Shown: positions 26,544-33,981 of the stretch, piece by piece
Layout: each line of letters starts with the position of its first letter
How positions within the stretch are numbered: position 1 is the stretch's first letter
Source: Candidatus Gemmiger excrementipullorum
Lineage (GTDB): Bacteria; Bacillota; Clostridia; Oscillospirales; Ruminococcaceae
NCBI GenBank assembly: GCA_019115045.1
Contig: DXEI01000011.1
Span: 1-43,160, forward strand
Direction: 5' to 3'
DNA length: 43,160 nucleotides
Translations under genes and position numbers: made by a program
Notes under the pieces: generated by a model
What the model saw: only the letters and a program-made list of their open reading frames with translations
Told to the model about the DNA's origin: nothing
The model's database searches: none

Positions 26544-27284
26544 TTAAATGACCAGCCCGCCGTTGAGGCCGATGACCTGCCCGGTGATGTAGCCGGAGGC
26601 CTCGTCCGCCAAAAACACCAGTGTGCGGGCAACTTCTTCCGGCGTGCCCAGCCGCCCGACCGGCGTTTCCTCGGCCAGGGCGGCGCGGTCGCCGGCCGTA
26701 AAGCCGGCCATCATATCGGTGTCGATGACGCCGGGCGCGACGATATTGACCGTGATGCCGCTGGGGCCTTCCTCTTTGGCCAGCGCCTTGCCCAGGCCGA
26801 TCAGCCCGGCTTTGGCGGCGCTGTAGGCGACCTCGCAGCTGCCGCCGGTCTGGCCCCACATGCTGCTCACCAGCAGGATGCGGCCGTATTTCTGCCGGAT
26901 CATGCCGGGCAGTACCGCCTTGCAGGCGTAAAACGCGCCGTCCAGGTCTACGGCCAGCACGCGCCGCCAGTCCTCGTCGGTGGTGTCGGTAAACAGCTTT
27001 TGCAGCGCGATGCCGGCGTTGCACACCAGCACCTGCGGCCCGCCCAGTTCCAGCTGGGTGCGCTGCACGGCGGTGCGCATCTGCACAGGGTCGGCGGCGT
27101 CGGCCTGCAGCGGCAAAAACGCGCCGTCCGGGGCGGCGGCCCGGGCGCAGTCCAGCACGTTGCGGGCGGCCTGCTGGTTGCTGTGCCAGGTAAAGGCGAC
27201 GCGGTACCCGGCCCGGGCGAACGCCAGCACGGCGGCGGCGCCGATGCCGCGGCTGCCGCCGGTGATCAATACGGTCTGCTGCAT
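26544..27284 (-). CDS. Short-chain dehydrogenase/reductase, FabG-like
   Basis: A 246-residue NAD(P)H-dependent reductase with the SDR layout: TGGSRGIG (8-15) for cofactor, CNAG, catalytic serine in LLVSSMWGQ, and YSAAKAG with the catalytic Tyr and Lys near residue 150. The end GYITGQVIGLNGGLVI is typical of FabG. The best guess is 3-oxoacyl-ACP reductase, but the gene is not in a fatty acid cluster, so another carbonyl substrate is possible. The ATG at 27284 is one base after the tadA stop, with AAGGAAG just upstream. Confidence 0.88.
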   Translation of the reverse strand: MQQTVLITGGSRGIGAAAVLAFARAGYRVAFTWHSNQQAARNVLDCARAAAPDGAFLPLQADAADPVQMRTAVQRTQLELGGPQVLVCNAGIALQKLFTDTTDEDWRRVLAVDLDGAFYACKAVLPGMIRQKYGRILLVSSMWGQTGGSCEVAYSAAKAGLIGLGKALAKEEGPSGITVNIVAPGVIDTDMMAGFTAGDRAALAEETPVGRLGTPEEVARTLVFLADEASGYITGQVIGLNGGLVI

Positions 27285-27285
27285 G

Positions 27286-27759
27286 TCAATTCTCTTCCTT
27301 TGCCTTCTTGCGTTTGGCGCGCAGCTGCGCAAAAAAGTCTTGCAGCAGCGCCTGGGCGTCCGCCTCCAAAAGGCCCTGCTCCACAACGGGCCGGTGGTTG
27401 AACGGCAGCGCAAACAGGTCGGTCAGGCTGCCGCAGCAGCCCGCCTTGGGGTCGCGCGCGCCGTATACGACGCGCCGCAGCCGGCTGTTGATGATGGCCC
27501 CGCTGCACATGGGGCAGGGCTCCAGCGTCACAAACAACTCGCACTGCCAAAGCCGCCAGCCGCCCAGCGCCTTGCACGCGGCGTCGATGGCCAGCAGCTC
27601 GGCGTGGTAGGTGGCGTTTTTGCCGTTTTCGCGCAGGTTGTGGGCCCTGGCTATGATCTCGCCGTCTTTGGCGACGACCGCCCCCACCGGCACTTCGCCC
27701 AGGGCGGCGGCCAGGCGGGCTTCGTCCAGGGCGGCCCGCATCAGCAGTTCATCGGTCAT
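27286..27759 (-). CDS. tadA: tRNA-specific adenosine deaminase TadA
   Basis: TadA converts A34 to inosine in the anticodon of tRNA-Arg(ACG). The 157-residue protein has the zinc deaminase motifs: H52-A53-E54 (ATYHAELLAI) with the catalytic glutamate, and P81-C82-x-x-C85 (LEPCPMC). The segment CSGAIINSRLRRVVYGARDPKAG is the family-specific region. The basic C-terminus helps bind tRNA. It lies between the CPBP gene (15 nt) and the SDR gene (1 nt) in the same direction. Confidence 0.96.
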   Translation of the reverse strand: MTDELLMRAALDEARLAAALGEVPVGAVVAKDGEIIARAHNLRENGKNATYHAELLAIDAACKALGGWRLWQCELFVTLEPCPMCSGAIINSRLRRVVYGARDPKAGCCGSLTDLFALPFNHRPVVEQGLLEADAQALLQDFFAQLRAKRKKAKEEN

Positions 27760-27774
27760 ACAAAGAGCACCTCG

Positions 27775-28683
27775 TCACGTCAAAAACACAGTATACAGCA
27801 GCAAAAACAGCACCGTCACTGTGTACGCCGGGCTGGTGAAAACGCCCAGCACATCGACGCCGGGGCGCAGCCCGGCCGAAAAATGGAACCCCTGCTTGCG
27901 TGCATGGTACAAAAGCCACAGGCTGAACAGCGGGAAAAACAGCAGTACGAACAGCTCAAACGCGAACGAAACGTCGCCCGGGGCGTACAGCCGCAGATAC
28001 AGGTTGCAAAACGCCAGGCAGTTGTTGACGAAATGCAGCAGCATGCCCGGCAGGATGCTGCCCGAGCGCTCGGCCAGCCAGCCCAGGAACACCCCGCAGA
28101 CCAGCGCTGTCAACCCCTGGATGGCGTCCAGGTGCAGCAGCGAAAACAGCAGCGCCGGCCCAAAGATCGCCGCCGCGCTGCCGCACGGGCGCAGCAGCCC
28201 CTGCAATGCACCGCGGAAAAACAGCTCCTCGGTCACGGCGGGCAGCACGCACAGCGCCATAAACTGCAAAAACAGTTCGGGGCCGCCGCTGGGCAGGCGG
28301 GCGTTGGTGGTTTCGGCCCCCAGCAGGCCGGCCAGCAGCGCGCCGGCCAGGTTGGCGGCGTTGGCGGCCCCCAAAAACACCGGCAGGCAGAACGCCGGGC
28401 TCCACGGCGCCGGCAGCAAAATGCGCAGGTCGCCCCGCTGCAGGCGGCTGAAACGCAGCAGCCCCCACAGCGGCAGCAAAATGGCCCCCAGGCCGATGAG
28501 GATCTGCAATACGGCCAACACCGCGTCGCTGACGCCCACCGGCCGCGCCAGGCTGGCGCCGGGCTGCACCAGCCCCAGCAGGCCGCTGACAGCGGCGTAC
28601 AATACCGCGCGCGCCAACAGATACAGCAGCGCAGCCACCGCGCACAGGCTGGCGGCGCCGCGCACACCACGAGATCTAGCCAT
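27775..28683 (-). CDS. CPBP family intramembrane metalloprotease
   Basis: A 302-residue polytopic membrane protein with about eight hydrophobic segments. The CPBP (Abi, Rce1-like) motifs are all present: EExxxR in TEELFFRGALQG, FxxxH in LLFSLLHLDAIQG, and HxxxN in LLHFVNNCLAF. Family members include prenyl-protein and bacteriocin-immunity proteases; the substrate here is unknown. I start it at the ATG at 28683, preceded by GAGGGA; a frame beginning at TTG 28704 is less likely. A terminator-bearing element lies upstream on the same strand (28746-28783). Confidence 0.87.
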   Translation of the reverse strand: MARSRGVRGAASLCAVAALLYLLARAVLYAAVSGLLGLVQPGASLARPVGVSDAVLAVLQILIGLGAILLPLWGLLRFSRLQRGDLRILLPAPWSPAFCLPVFLGAANAANLAGALLAGLLGAETTNARLPSGGPELFLQFMALCVLPAVTEELFFRGALQGLLRPCGSAAAIFGPALLFSLLHLDAIQGLTALVCGVFLGWLAERSGSILPGMLLHFVNNCLAFCNLYLRLYAPGDVSFAFELFVLLFFPLFSLWLLYHARKQGFHFSAGLRPGVDVLGVFTSPAYTVTVLFLLLYTVFLT

Positions 28684-28745
28684 TCCCTCATCCCTTGCTT
28701 GCAAATTTCCTTTTTATCATAACACACTGCCGGCGGCGGCGCAAT

Positions 28746-28783
28746 AAAAAAAGACCTGCCGGTGTGCGGGCCGGCGAGGTCTT
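28746..28783 (-). terminator. Minus-strand intrinsic terminator or attenuator upstream of the CPBP gene
   Basis: AAGACCT (28751-28757) pairs with AGGTCTT (28777-28783), extended by GCCGG/CCGGC. On the minus strand seven T follow (28752-28746). It lies upstream, not downstream, of the nearest minus-strand gene, so it would end a short transcript or attenuate the CPBP-tadA unit. Confidence 0.8.
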
Positions 28784-28839
28784 GGAGGGAGAGAGGAGCC
28801 AATGCGCGGTGCAATGTGCGTTGCAGGCATTGACTTTCT
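28746..28839 (-). ncRNA. Candidate small RNA or structured leader
   Basis: A minus-strand transcript begun near 28839 would run about 94 nt and end at the terminator. It would contain AATGC/GCATT enclosing GCAA/TTGC (28801-28831), then the terminator stem. No SRP RNA, tmRNA or 6S signature is seen. An sRNA or an attenuating leader fits equally well; both are inferred from the promoter and terminator only. Confidence 0.4.
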
Positions 28840-28858
28840 ATCCCCATCATAGTACAGT
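28830..28858 (+). promoter_or_regulatory. Promoter of lysR
   Basis: TTGACT (28830-28835), 17 nt, TACAGT (28853-28858), about 70 nt before the lysR start. It overlaps a minus-strand promoter, so a regulator bound here could affect both directions. Confidence 0.65.
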
Positions 28859-28874
28859 AGTAACATGAAGTAAA
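28846..28874 (-). promoter_or_regulatory. Candidate minus-strand promoter overlapping the lysR promoter
   Basis: On the minus strand TTTACT (28874-28869), 17 nt, TATGAT (28851-28846). It would start transcription near 28839 toward the terminator at 28746 and the CPBP gene. Confidence 0.5.
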
Positions 28875-28929
28875 GAACAATTTTTTCATACATGAGATGA
28901 AATTTTGTCACGGATAGGAGGCCCTTGGT

Positions 28930-29811
28930 ATGACGCTGACCGACTGCCAGATCCTGGCGATGGTGGCACAGCTGGGCACGTTTGCCGCGGCGGCGGAACA
29001 GATGCACCTGACGCCCTCGGCCATCAGCCACGCGGTGTCGGGCATGGAGGCAGAGTGCGGCTTCCCGCTGTTTACCCGCACCAAAAGCGGCGTGACGCTG
29101 ACCGCCGCCGCCGAAAGCCTGTTCCCGGCCATCCGGCAGACGCTCCGCAGCAGCGAGCTGCTGGACCAGTCCATCGCGCAGATCAACGGCATGCACAAGG
29201 GCGTGCTGCGCGTGGGGGTGTTCAACTCGGCCTGCGTGACCTGGCTGCCGCGCCTGGTGCCGCCGTTTCAAAAAGAGTACCCCGGCATCGACGTGCAGAT
29301 CTACCAGGGTTCGTATGCCGACATCACAGCCTGGCTCAAAAACGGCGTGGTGGAGCTGGGGTTCCTCTCCAACTCCAGTGCCAAAGACTTCGACTTCGAG
29401 CCGCTGTATGAGGACGCGCTCATCTGCCTGGCGCCGGGCTCCTACCGCCCCAAGCGCCCAGGCTGCGTCCGGGCCGAGGAACTGCAGGGCCAGCCCTTCG
29501 TCAGCCAGCAGGCCGACGTCGACGCCGATATCCAGAGCTACTTTAAAAAGAACGACCTGCACGTCAACAGCCGCTGCTACATCGTCGACGACCAGTCGAT
29601 GATCGCCATGGTCTCCTGCGGGCAGGGGCTGGCCATCATGCCGGAGCTTATGTTCAAGATGGGCGTGCAGCACAGCGGCTGCCAGGTGCTGCGCCTGCAG
29701 CCGGCCGCCGGGCGCACCATCGGCGTGGCTTGCCTGGCGCGCAGCGGCCTTTCGCCGGCGGCCAGCCGGTTTATCGAGCATGCACGCCGCTGTGCGCAAA
29801 GCCTGCAATAA
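28930..29811 (+). CDS. LysR-family transcriptional regulator
   Basis: A 293-residue DNA-binding regulator. The N-terminal winged helix-turn-helix covers about 2-60: MVAQLGTFAAAAEQMHLTPS then AISHAVSGMEAECGFPLFTR. The periplasmic-binding-like effector domain follows (GVLRVGVFNSACVTWLPRLV, VVELGFLSN, and GQGLAIMPELM). LysR proteins usually control divergently placed genes, so the minus-strand CPBP-tadA unit or the candidate small RNA is a natural target, with autoregulation. The start follows AGGAGG. The effector is unknown. Confidence 0.93.
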   Translation: MTLTDCQILAMVAQLGTFAAAAEQMHLTPSAISHAVSGMEAECGFPLFTRTKSGVTLTAAAESLFPAIRQTLRSSELLDQSIAQINGMHKGVLRVGVFNSACVTWLPRLVPPFQKEYPGIDVQIYQGSYADITAWLKNGVVELGFLSNSSAKDFDFEPLYEDALICLAPGSYRPKRPGCVRAEELQGQPFVSQQADVDADIQSYFKKNDLHVNSRCYIVDDQSMIAMVSCGQGLAIMPELMFKMGVQHSGCQVLRLQPAAGRTIGVACLARSGLSPAASRFIEHARRCAQSLQ

Positions 29812-29826
29812 ACCGGGTGCAGGGCT

Positions 29827-29854
29827 TTGCAAACCCGGCAAAAACGTGTATAAT
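29827..29854 (+). promoter_or_regulatory. Promoter of the PHP gene
   Basis: TTGCAA (29827-29832), 16 nt, TATAAT (29849-29854), 33 nt before the ATG. CCGGGT (29813-29818) and ACCCGG (29833-29838) flank the -35 box as an inverted repeat, which may be a weak lysR terminator or an operator. Confidence 0.78.
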
Positions 29855-29886
29855 AAGATGTTATAGAGCCAAAGGAGGGACGCGCG

Positions 29887-30753
29887 ATGCCCGGCGACCT
29901 GCATACCCACACTACGTTTTCCGACGGGTCCACCCCGGCGGAGAAACTGCCGTTTCTGGCGCGCTGCGCCGGCATGACCCATCTGGCCATTTCGGACCAT
30001 GATTCCATCGCCGGTGTGCGCTACGCCTACAGCCACACCCTGCCAGAGGGCGTGCATCTGATCCCGGCGGTGGAGCTGACGGCCTATGACTATGAGCGCG
30101 CCCACCGCGTGCACTTTTTGTGCTACTGGCCCGACGACTGCGCGCCGCTGGAGGAGTTCTGCGCCACGATGGCCGAGCGCCGCCGCGTGGCGATGCTGCA
30201 GAGCTGCCGTGAGCTGGAGGAGATCTGCCCGCAGTTCCGCACCGAGGAAGCGCTGGAACTCGCGCAGGAGAGCGGCACGCTGTTCAAGGCGCACATCATG
30301 CGGGTGCTGTGGCAGTATGGCCTGGCCGACGGCATGTACAACGAGGTCTACCGCTCGCTGTTCGGCCTCAAGCCGGTGCGCGGGCGCGTGCTGCACACGC
30401 CGCGCTATGAGCCGGTCGACGACGTGCTGGCGCTCATCAAAGCCTGCCGCGGTGTGGCGGTGCTGGCGCACCCCAGCGTCTACCACAGCATGGAGCTGGC
30501 GCGCGAGCTCATCGCGGCCGGCCGGCTGGACGGCGTCGAGATCGACCACCCGCGCAACACGCCGGAGGATAAGGCCGAACTGCTGCGCCTGGCCAAAGCC
30601 AACGACCTGCTCGTCACCGGCGGCACCGACTACCATGGCCTGAACACCGTGACCCCGCGGCCGGTGGGCGCCTTTTACACCCGGGACGAGGAGATCGCCC
30701 GGCTGGAAGCGCTGGCCAAAGCCCGCAAGATGTCCAACAAAAAGGCGCGCTGA
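29887..30753 (+). CDS. PHP-domain phosphoesterase
   Basis: A 288-residue metal-dependent phosphoesterase of the PHP family. Metal ligands are visible: H6 and H8 in DLHTHTTFSDG, D37-H38-D39 in ISDHDS, the glutamate in VELTA, AHPSVYH, and GGTDYHG near the C-terminus. The size and order match the TrpH/YciV group, which hydrolyses 3',5'-nucleoside bisphosphates or short RNA ends; the substrate is not certain. It has its own promoter and AAAGGAGGG before the ATG. The TSCPD gene follows 43 nt later. Confidence 0.88.
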   Translation: MPGDLHTHTTFSDGSTPAEKLPFLARCAGMTHLAISDHDSIAGVRYAYSHTLPEGVHLIPAVELTAYDYERAHRVHFLCYWPDDCAPLEEFCATMAERRRVAMLQSCRELEEICPQFRTEEALELAQESGTLFKAHIMRVLWQYGLADGMYNEVYRSLFGLKPVRGRVLHTPRYEPVDDVLALIKACRGVAVLAHPSVYHSMELARELIAAGRLDGVEIDHPRNTPEDKAELLRLAKANDLLVTGGTDYHGLNTVTPRPVGAFYTRDEEIARLEALAKARKMSNKKAR

Positions 30754-30796
30754 ACGCGCCGCGCAACGAAACACAAAAGCAAGGAGCATTGATCCC

Positions 30797-31051
30797 ATGA
30801 AATACGTCTACAACAACAAGGGCACCTGCTCGGTGCGCACCGAAGTGGAACTCAACCCCGACCACACCATCGCCAGCGTCCAGGTGCTGGGCGGCTGCAA
30901 CGGCAACCTCAAGGGTATCGCCAGCCTGCTGGCCGGCATGAAAGCCGAGGATGCCATCGCCCGTATGGAGGGCACGACCTGCGGCAGCAAACCCACCAGC
31001 TGCCCGGACCAGATCGCCCAGGCGCTCAAAGGCGCGTTGGCCGCCCTGTAA
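30797..31051 (+). CDS. TSCPD-domain protein
   Basis: An 84-residue protein made entirely of a TSCPD domain, named for its motif, present here as TTCGSKPTSCPDQIAQAL. Conserved glycines and cysteines lie in VLGGCNGNLKGIASLL. The domain also occurs at the C-terminus of ribonucleotide reductases; the stand-alone form is common in clostridia and has no established role. AAGGAG precedes the ATG. It sits 17 nt before the fkbH-like gene and may be co-transcribed with it, without an obvious functional link. Confidence 0.85.
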   Translation: MKYVYNNKGTCSVRTEVELNPDHTIASVQVLGGCNGNLKGIASLLAGMKAEDAIARMEGTTCGSKPTSCPDQIAQALKGALAAL

Positions 31052-31068
31052 CTGCAAAGGAGCCGCCG

Positions 31069-32847
31069 ATGGATTGTTTCCATTACCCGCTGGATACCGA
31101 GACGTTGCTGCGCAAAAAGCGCCGCCTGCGCCGGGAGCTGCTGGCGCAGAACCCGCACCCGCTGCACAAAAAGATCGCGATCCTGGGCGGGTCCACCACC
31201 AACGAGGTGGCGGACCAGCTGGGGCTTTTTTTGCTGCAATACGGCATCGAGGCAGAGTTTTACCAGAGCGAGTACGGCCAGTACTGGCAGGACGCGATGT
31301 TTGGCACGCCGGAACTGGACGCTTTCGCCCCCGACGTCATCTACATCCACACGACCTGGCGCAATCTGACCGAGCTGCCCGCTACGACGGACACCCCCGC
31401 GCAGATCGACGCCATGCTGGACGCGCAGTATGCGCATTTTGAGGCGATGTGGCAGGCGCTGGAACAAAAATTTGCCTGCCCGGTCATCCAGAACAACTTC
31501 GACCGCCCCAACTACCGCCTGCTGGGCAACCGCGACATCTGGGACGTGCACGGGCGGTCGAACTTTATCAGCCGCCTCAACCAGAAGTTCTATGCCTATG
31601 CGGCGGCGCACCCGCATTTTTACATCAACGACATCGACTATCTTTCGGCCGACTACGGCCTGACGGCGTGGGGCGACGCGTTCTACTGGCACATGTACAA
31701 GTACGCGATGTGCCTGGACGCCATCCCGTCGCTGGCGAACAGCGTGGCCAACATCGTCAAATCGCTGTACGGGCGCAACAAAAAAGCGCTGGTGCTGGAC
31801 CTTGACAATACGCTGTGGGGCGGCGTCGTCGGCGACGACGGCGTCGACGGGCTGGCCATCGGCCCCGAAGTGCCGGAAGGCCAGGTCTATGCCGAGTTCC
31901 AGAGCTACTGCAAAGCGCTCAAAAGCATCGGCGTGATTTTGGCGGTCGACTCCAAAAACGACGAGGCCAACGCGCTGGCGGGGCTCAACCACCCCGACGG
32001 CGTGCTGCGCCCTGACGATTTTGTGGCCATCAAAGCCAACTGGGACCCCAAGGACCAGAACCTCAAGGCCATCGCCGCCGAGCTCAACCTTGGCGCCGAC
32101 AGCTTTGTCTTTGCCGACGACAACCCGGCCGAGCGTGCCATCGTGGCGGCCCAGGTGCCCGGCGTCGAGACGCCGGCGCTGGACGGGGCCGAAAACTACA
32201 TCAAGACGCTGGACCACGGCGGCTATTTTGAGGTCACGAACTTTTCGCAGGAGGACCTGCAAAAGACCGAACTCTACCACCAGAACGCCCAGCGCGCGGC
32301 GGCGCAGGCCGCGTTCAGCGACTACGGCGAATATCTTGACAGCCTGCAGATGACGGCGTCGATCCGCGGCTTTGACGCGCTGCACATCCAGCGCATCGCC
32401 CAGCTGACCAACAAATCCAACCAGTTCAACCTCACGACGCTGCGCTGCAGCGAGGAGGATATCCGCGCCATGGCCGCCGAGCCGGGCAGCCTGTGCCTGT
32501 GCGGCAAGCTGGTGGACAAGTTTGGCGACAACGGCATCGTGACCGTTGTGTACGGCCAGCAGCAGGGCACGGCGCTGCATCTGCGCCTGTGGCTGATGAG
32601 CTGCCGTGTGCTCAAGCGCGGCATGGAGGACGCCATGATGGACACCGTCATGGCCGAGGCCGCTGCCCGCGGCCTGACCGAGGTGGTCGGCTACTATTAC
32701 CCGACGGCCAAGAACGCCATGGTGCGGGACTTCTACGCCGGGTTCGGCTTTGAAAAGATAAGCGAGGATGAAGCGGGCAATACGGTGTGGAAGCTGGCGG
32801 CCGCCGCCTACCAGCCGCGGCGCCCGCATATGCAGATCGAGCGCTGA
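31069..32847 (+). CDS. FkbH-like HAD-IIIC family protein with C-terminal GNAT-like domain
   Basis: A 592-residue multidomain protein. Residues 1-230 form an SGNH-like region (IAILGGSTTNEVADQ with a serine, APDVIYIHTTWRN). The HAD-IIIC domain starts at 238: DLDNTLWGG (D244 nucleophile, D246), AVDSKNDE, and FADDNPAERA. Residues about 420-580 are GNAT-like (FNLTTLRCSEEDI, VVGYYYPTAKNAMVRDF). FkbH proteins take the glyceryl group from 1,3-bisphosphoglycerate onto an acyl carrier protein and remove the phosphate. No carrier gene is in the window. The ATG has AAAGGAG. It is followed at 15 nt by an SGNH gene and then an MBOAT gene, so an acyl-donor role is inferred. Confidence 0.87.
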   Translation: MDCFHYPLDTETLLRKKRRLRRELLAQNPHPLHKKIAILGGSTTNEVADQLGLFLLQYGIEAEFYQSEYGQYWQDAMFGTPELDAFAPDVIYIHTTWRNLTELPATTDTPAQIDAMLDAQYAHFEAMWQALEQKFACPVIQNNFDRPNYRLLGNRDIWDVHGRSNFISRLNQKFYAYAAAHPHFYINDIDYLSADYGLTAWGDAFYWHMYKYAMCLDAIPSLANSVANIVKSLYGRNKKALVLDLDNTLWGGVVGDDGVDGLAIGPEVPEGQVYAEFQSYCKALKSIGVILAVDSKNDEANALAGLNHPDGVLRPDDFVAIKANWDPKDQNLKAIAAELNLGADSFVFADDNPAERAIVAAQVPGVETPALDGAENYIKTLDHGGYFEVTNFSQEDLQKTELYHQNAQRAAAQAAFSDYGEYLDSLQMTASIRGFDALHIQRIAQLTNKSNQFNLTTLRCSEEDIRAMAAEPGSLCLCGKLVDKFGDNGIVTVVYGQQQGTALHLRLWLMSCRVLKRGMEDAMMDTVMAEAAARGLTEVVGYYYPTAKNAMVRDFYAGFGFEKISEDEAGNTVWKLAAAAYQPRRPHMQIER

Positions 32848-32862
32848 CGGAAAGGAGACGCC

Positions 32863-33966
32863 ATGAAACACACCGCCCTGCGGGCCTGTGCGGCGGCCGC
32901 GCTGTTTGTGCTGCTGACGGCGGCGCTGCTGGCGGCGGCCCGGTTTTTGCTGGTGGATGATGTGCACTCCTACTCCCGCGTGATGCTGCAGGAACTCTAC
33001 GCGCAGGACGGCCAGATCGACACGCTGTTTTTGGGCTCGTCCCACTGTTACCGCAGCGTCGACCCCGCCATGGTGGACGAGGCGCTGGGCACGCACAGCT
33101 TTAACGCCGGTTCCTCGCAGCAGCTGCCGGACGGTTCCTACTATATGCTGCGCGAGGCGGCGGCGCGCAACCCGATCAAGACCGTCTACCTGGAAATGTT
33201 CTACACCGGCTATAACCAGGGCGCGTCCAGCGACGTGCCGCTGGCGTGTTACCTGCTGGCGGACCATATGCGGTGGGACTCTGCCAACCGCTACCAGTAT
33301 CTCTGGGAGATGGGCGGCCTGGCGGCCCTGGCGGACCTGGCGCTGCCGGCCCGCCATGCCATGGCGTCGCTGCCCGGCCTGCCGCAGCTGTGGAAAGCAA
33401 AGCTGACCGACGGGTATGCGCCCGGCAACTACGCCTACGTGACCTACCCGGACGAAGGGGAGCGCTACTGCGGCAACGGCTTTGTGTATACCGAGGGCGC
33501 GCCCCGCGACGGGTTTGCCACGCTGCGGGACATCGACCCACAGCAGCCGCTCTCGGCTTTCGGGTGGGAGAACCTGACCCGCACGGCGGAGTTCTGCCGC
33601 GCGCAGGGCATCCGCCTGGTGCTGTTTACGGCGCCGCTGCCCAGCGCCTACATCGCCAATACCGAAAACTACCAGGCCTATGTGGACGCCGTGCAAGCTT
33701 TTGCCGAAGCGAACGGCACGGTATACTGGGATTTCTCTTTGTACCGCGACCGCAAGGCGCTGGACCTGGGAGCGGAATGCTTTTCCGACGCGCATCACCT
33801 CAACGGCCTGGGGGCCGAGCACTTTACCGCTGTGCTGTGCGAGGTCATTGCCCGCGACGCAGCCGGGGAGGATGTGGCAGGGCTTTTCTGCGATACTGTG
33901 CAGGAAAAACTGACCGATTACCCCGACAATACGATCTTTATGTCGGATGGATATTATGATACCTGA
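32863..33966 (+). CDS. Membrane-anchored SGNH-like protein (acyltransferase partner)
   Basis: A 367-residue exported protein with an uncleaved N-terminal signal anchor (about 7-31, alanine- and leucine-rich). The extracellular part has the SGNH block I motif DTLFLGSSHCYR (GSSH 58-61, catalytic Ser likely S59 or S60), FNAGSSQQLPDGSYY as block II, and DAHHLNGLGAEHF near residue 310 as the Asp-His block V. Layout and position recall DltD and AlgX/AlgJ-type partners of MBOAT proteins. The cluster context points to transfer of an acyl group to a surface glycan. AAAGGAG precedes the ATG, 16 nt after fkbH. Confidence 0.8.
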   Translation: MKHTALRACAAAALFVLLTAALLAAARFLLVDDVHSYSRVMLQELYAQDGQIDTLFLGSSHCYRSVDPAMVDEALGTHSFNAGSSQQLPDGSYYMLREAAARNPIKTVYLEMFYTGYNQGASSDVPLACYLLADHMRWDSANRYQYLWEMGGLAALADLALPARHAMASLPGLPQLWKAKLTDGYAPGNYAYVTYPDEGERYCGNGFVYTEGAPRDGFATLRDIDPQQPLSAFGWENLTRTAEFCRAQGIRLVLFTAPLPSAYIANTENYQAYVDAVQAFAEANGTVYWDFSLYRDRKALDLGAECFSDAHHLNGLGAEHFTAVLCEVIARDAAGEDVAGLFCDTVQEKLTDYPDNTIFMSDGYYDT

Positions 33967-33981
33967 AAAGGAGGGCCGGCC

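Noticed and set aside
28684-28704. TTG-initiated extension of the CPBP protein to 28704.
   Set aside because: The ATG at 28683 has GAGGGA right upstream, and the seven extra residues are polar and not part of the first membrane helix.
28746-28880. SRP RNA gene near tadA, as found in Bacillus.
   Set aside because: The conserved S-domain asymmetric loop and GGAA-type tetraloop sequences are missing on both strands, and the hairpins do not form the long rod of SRP RNA.
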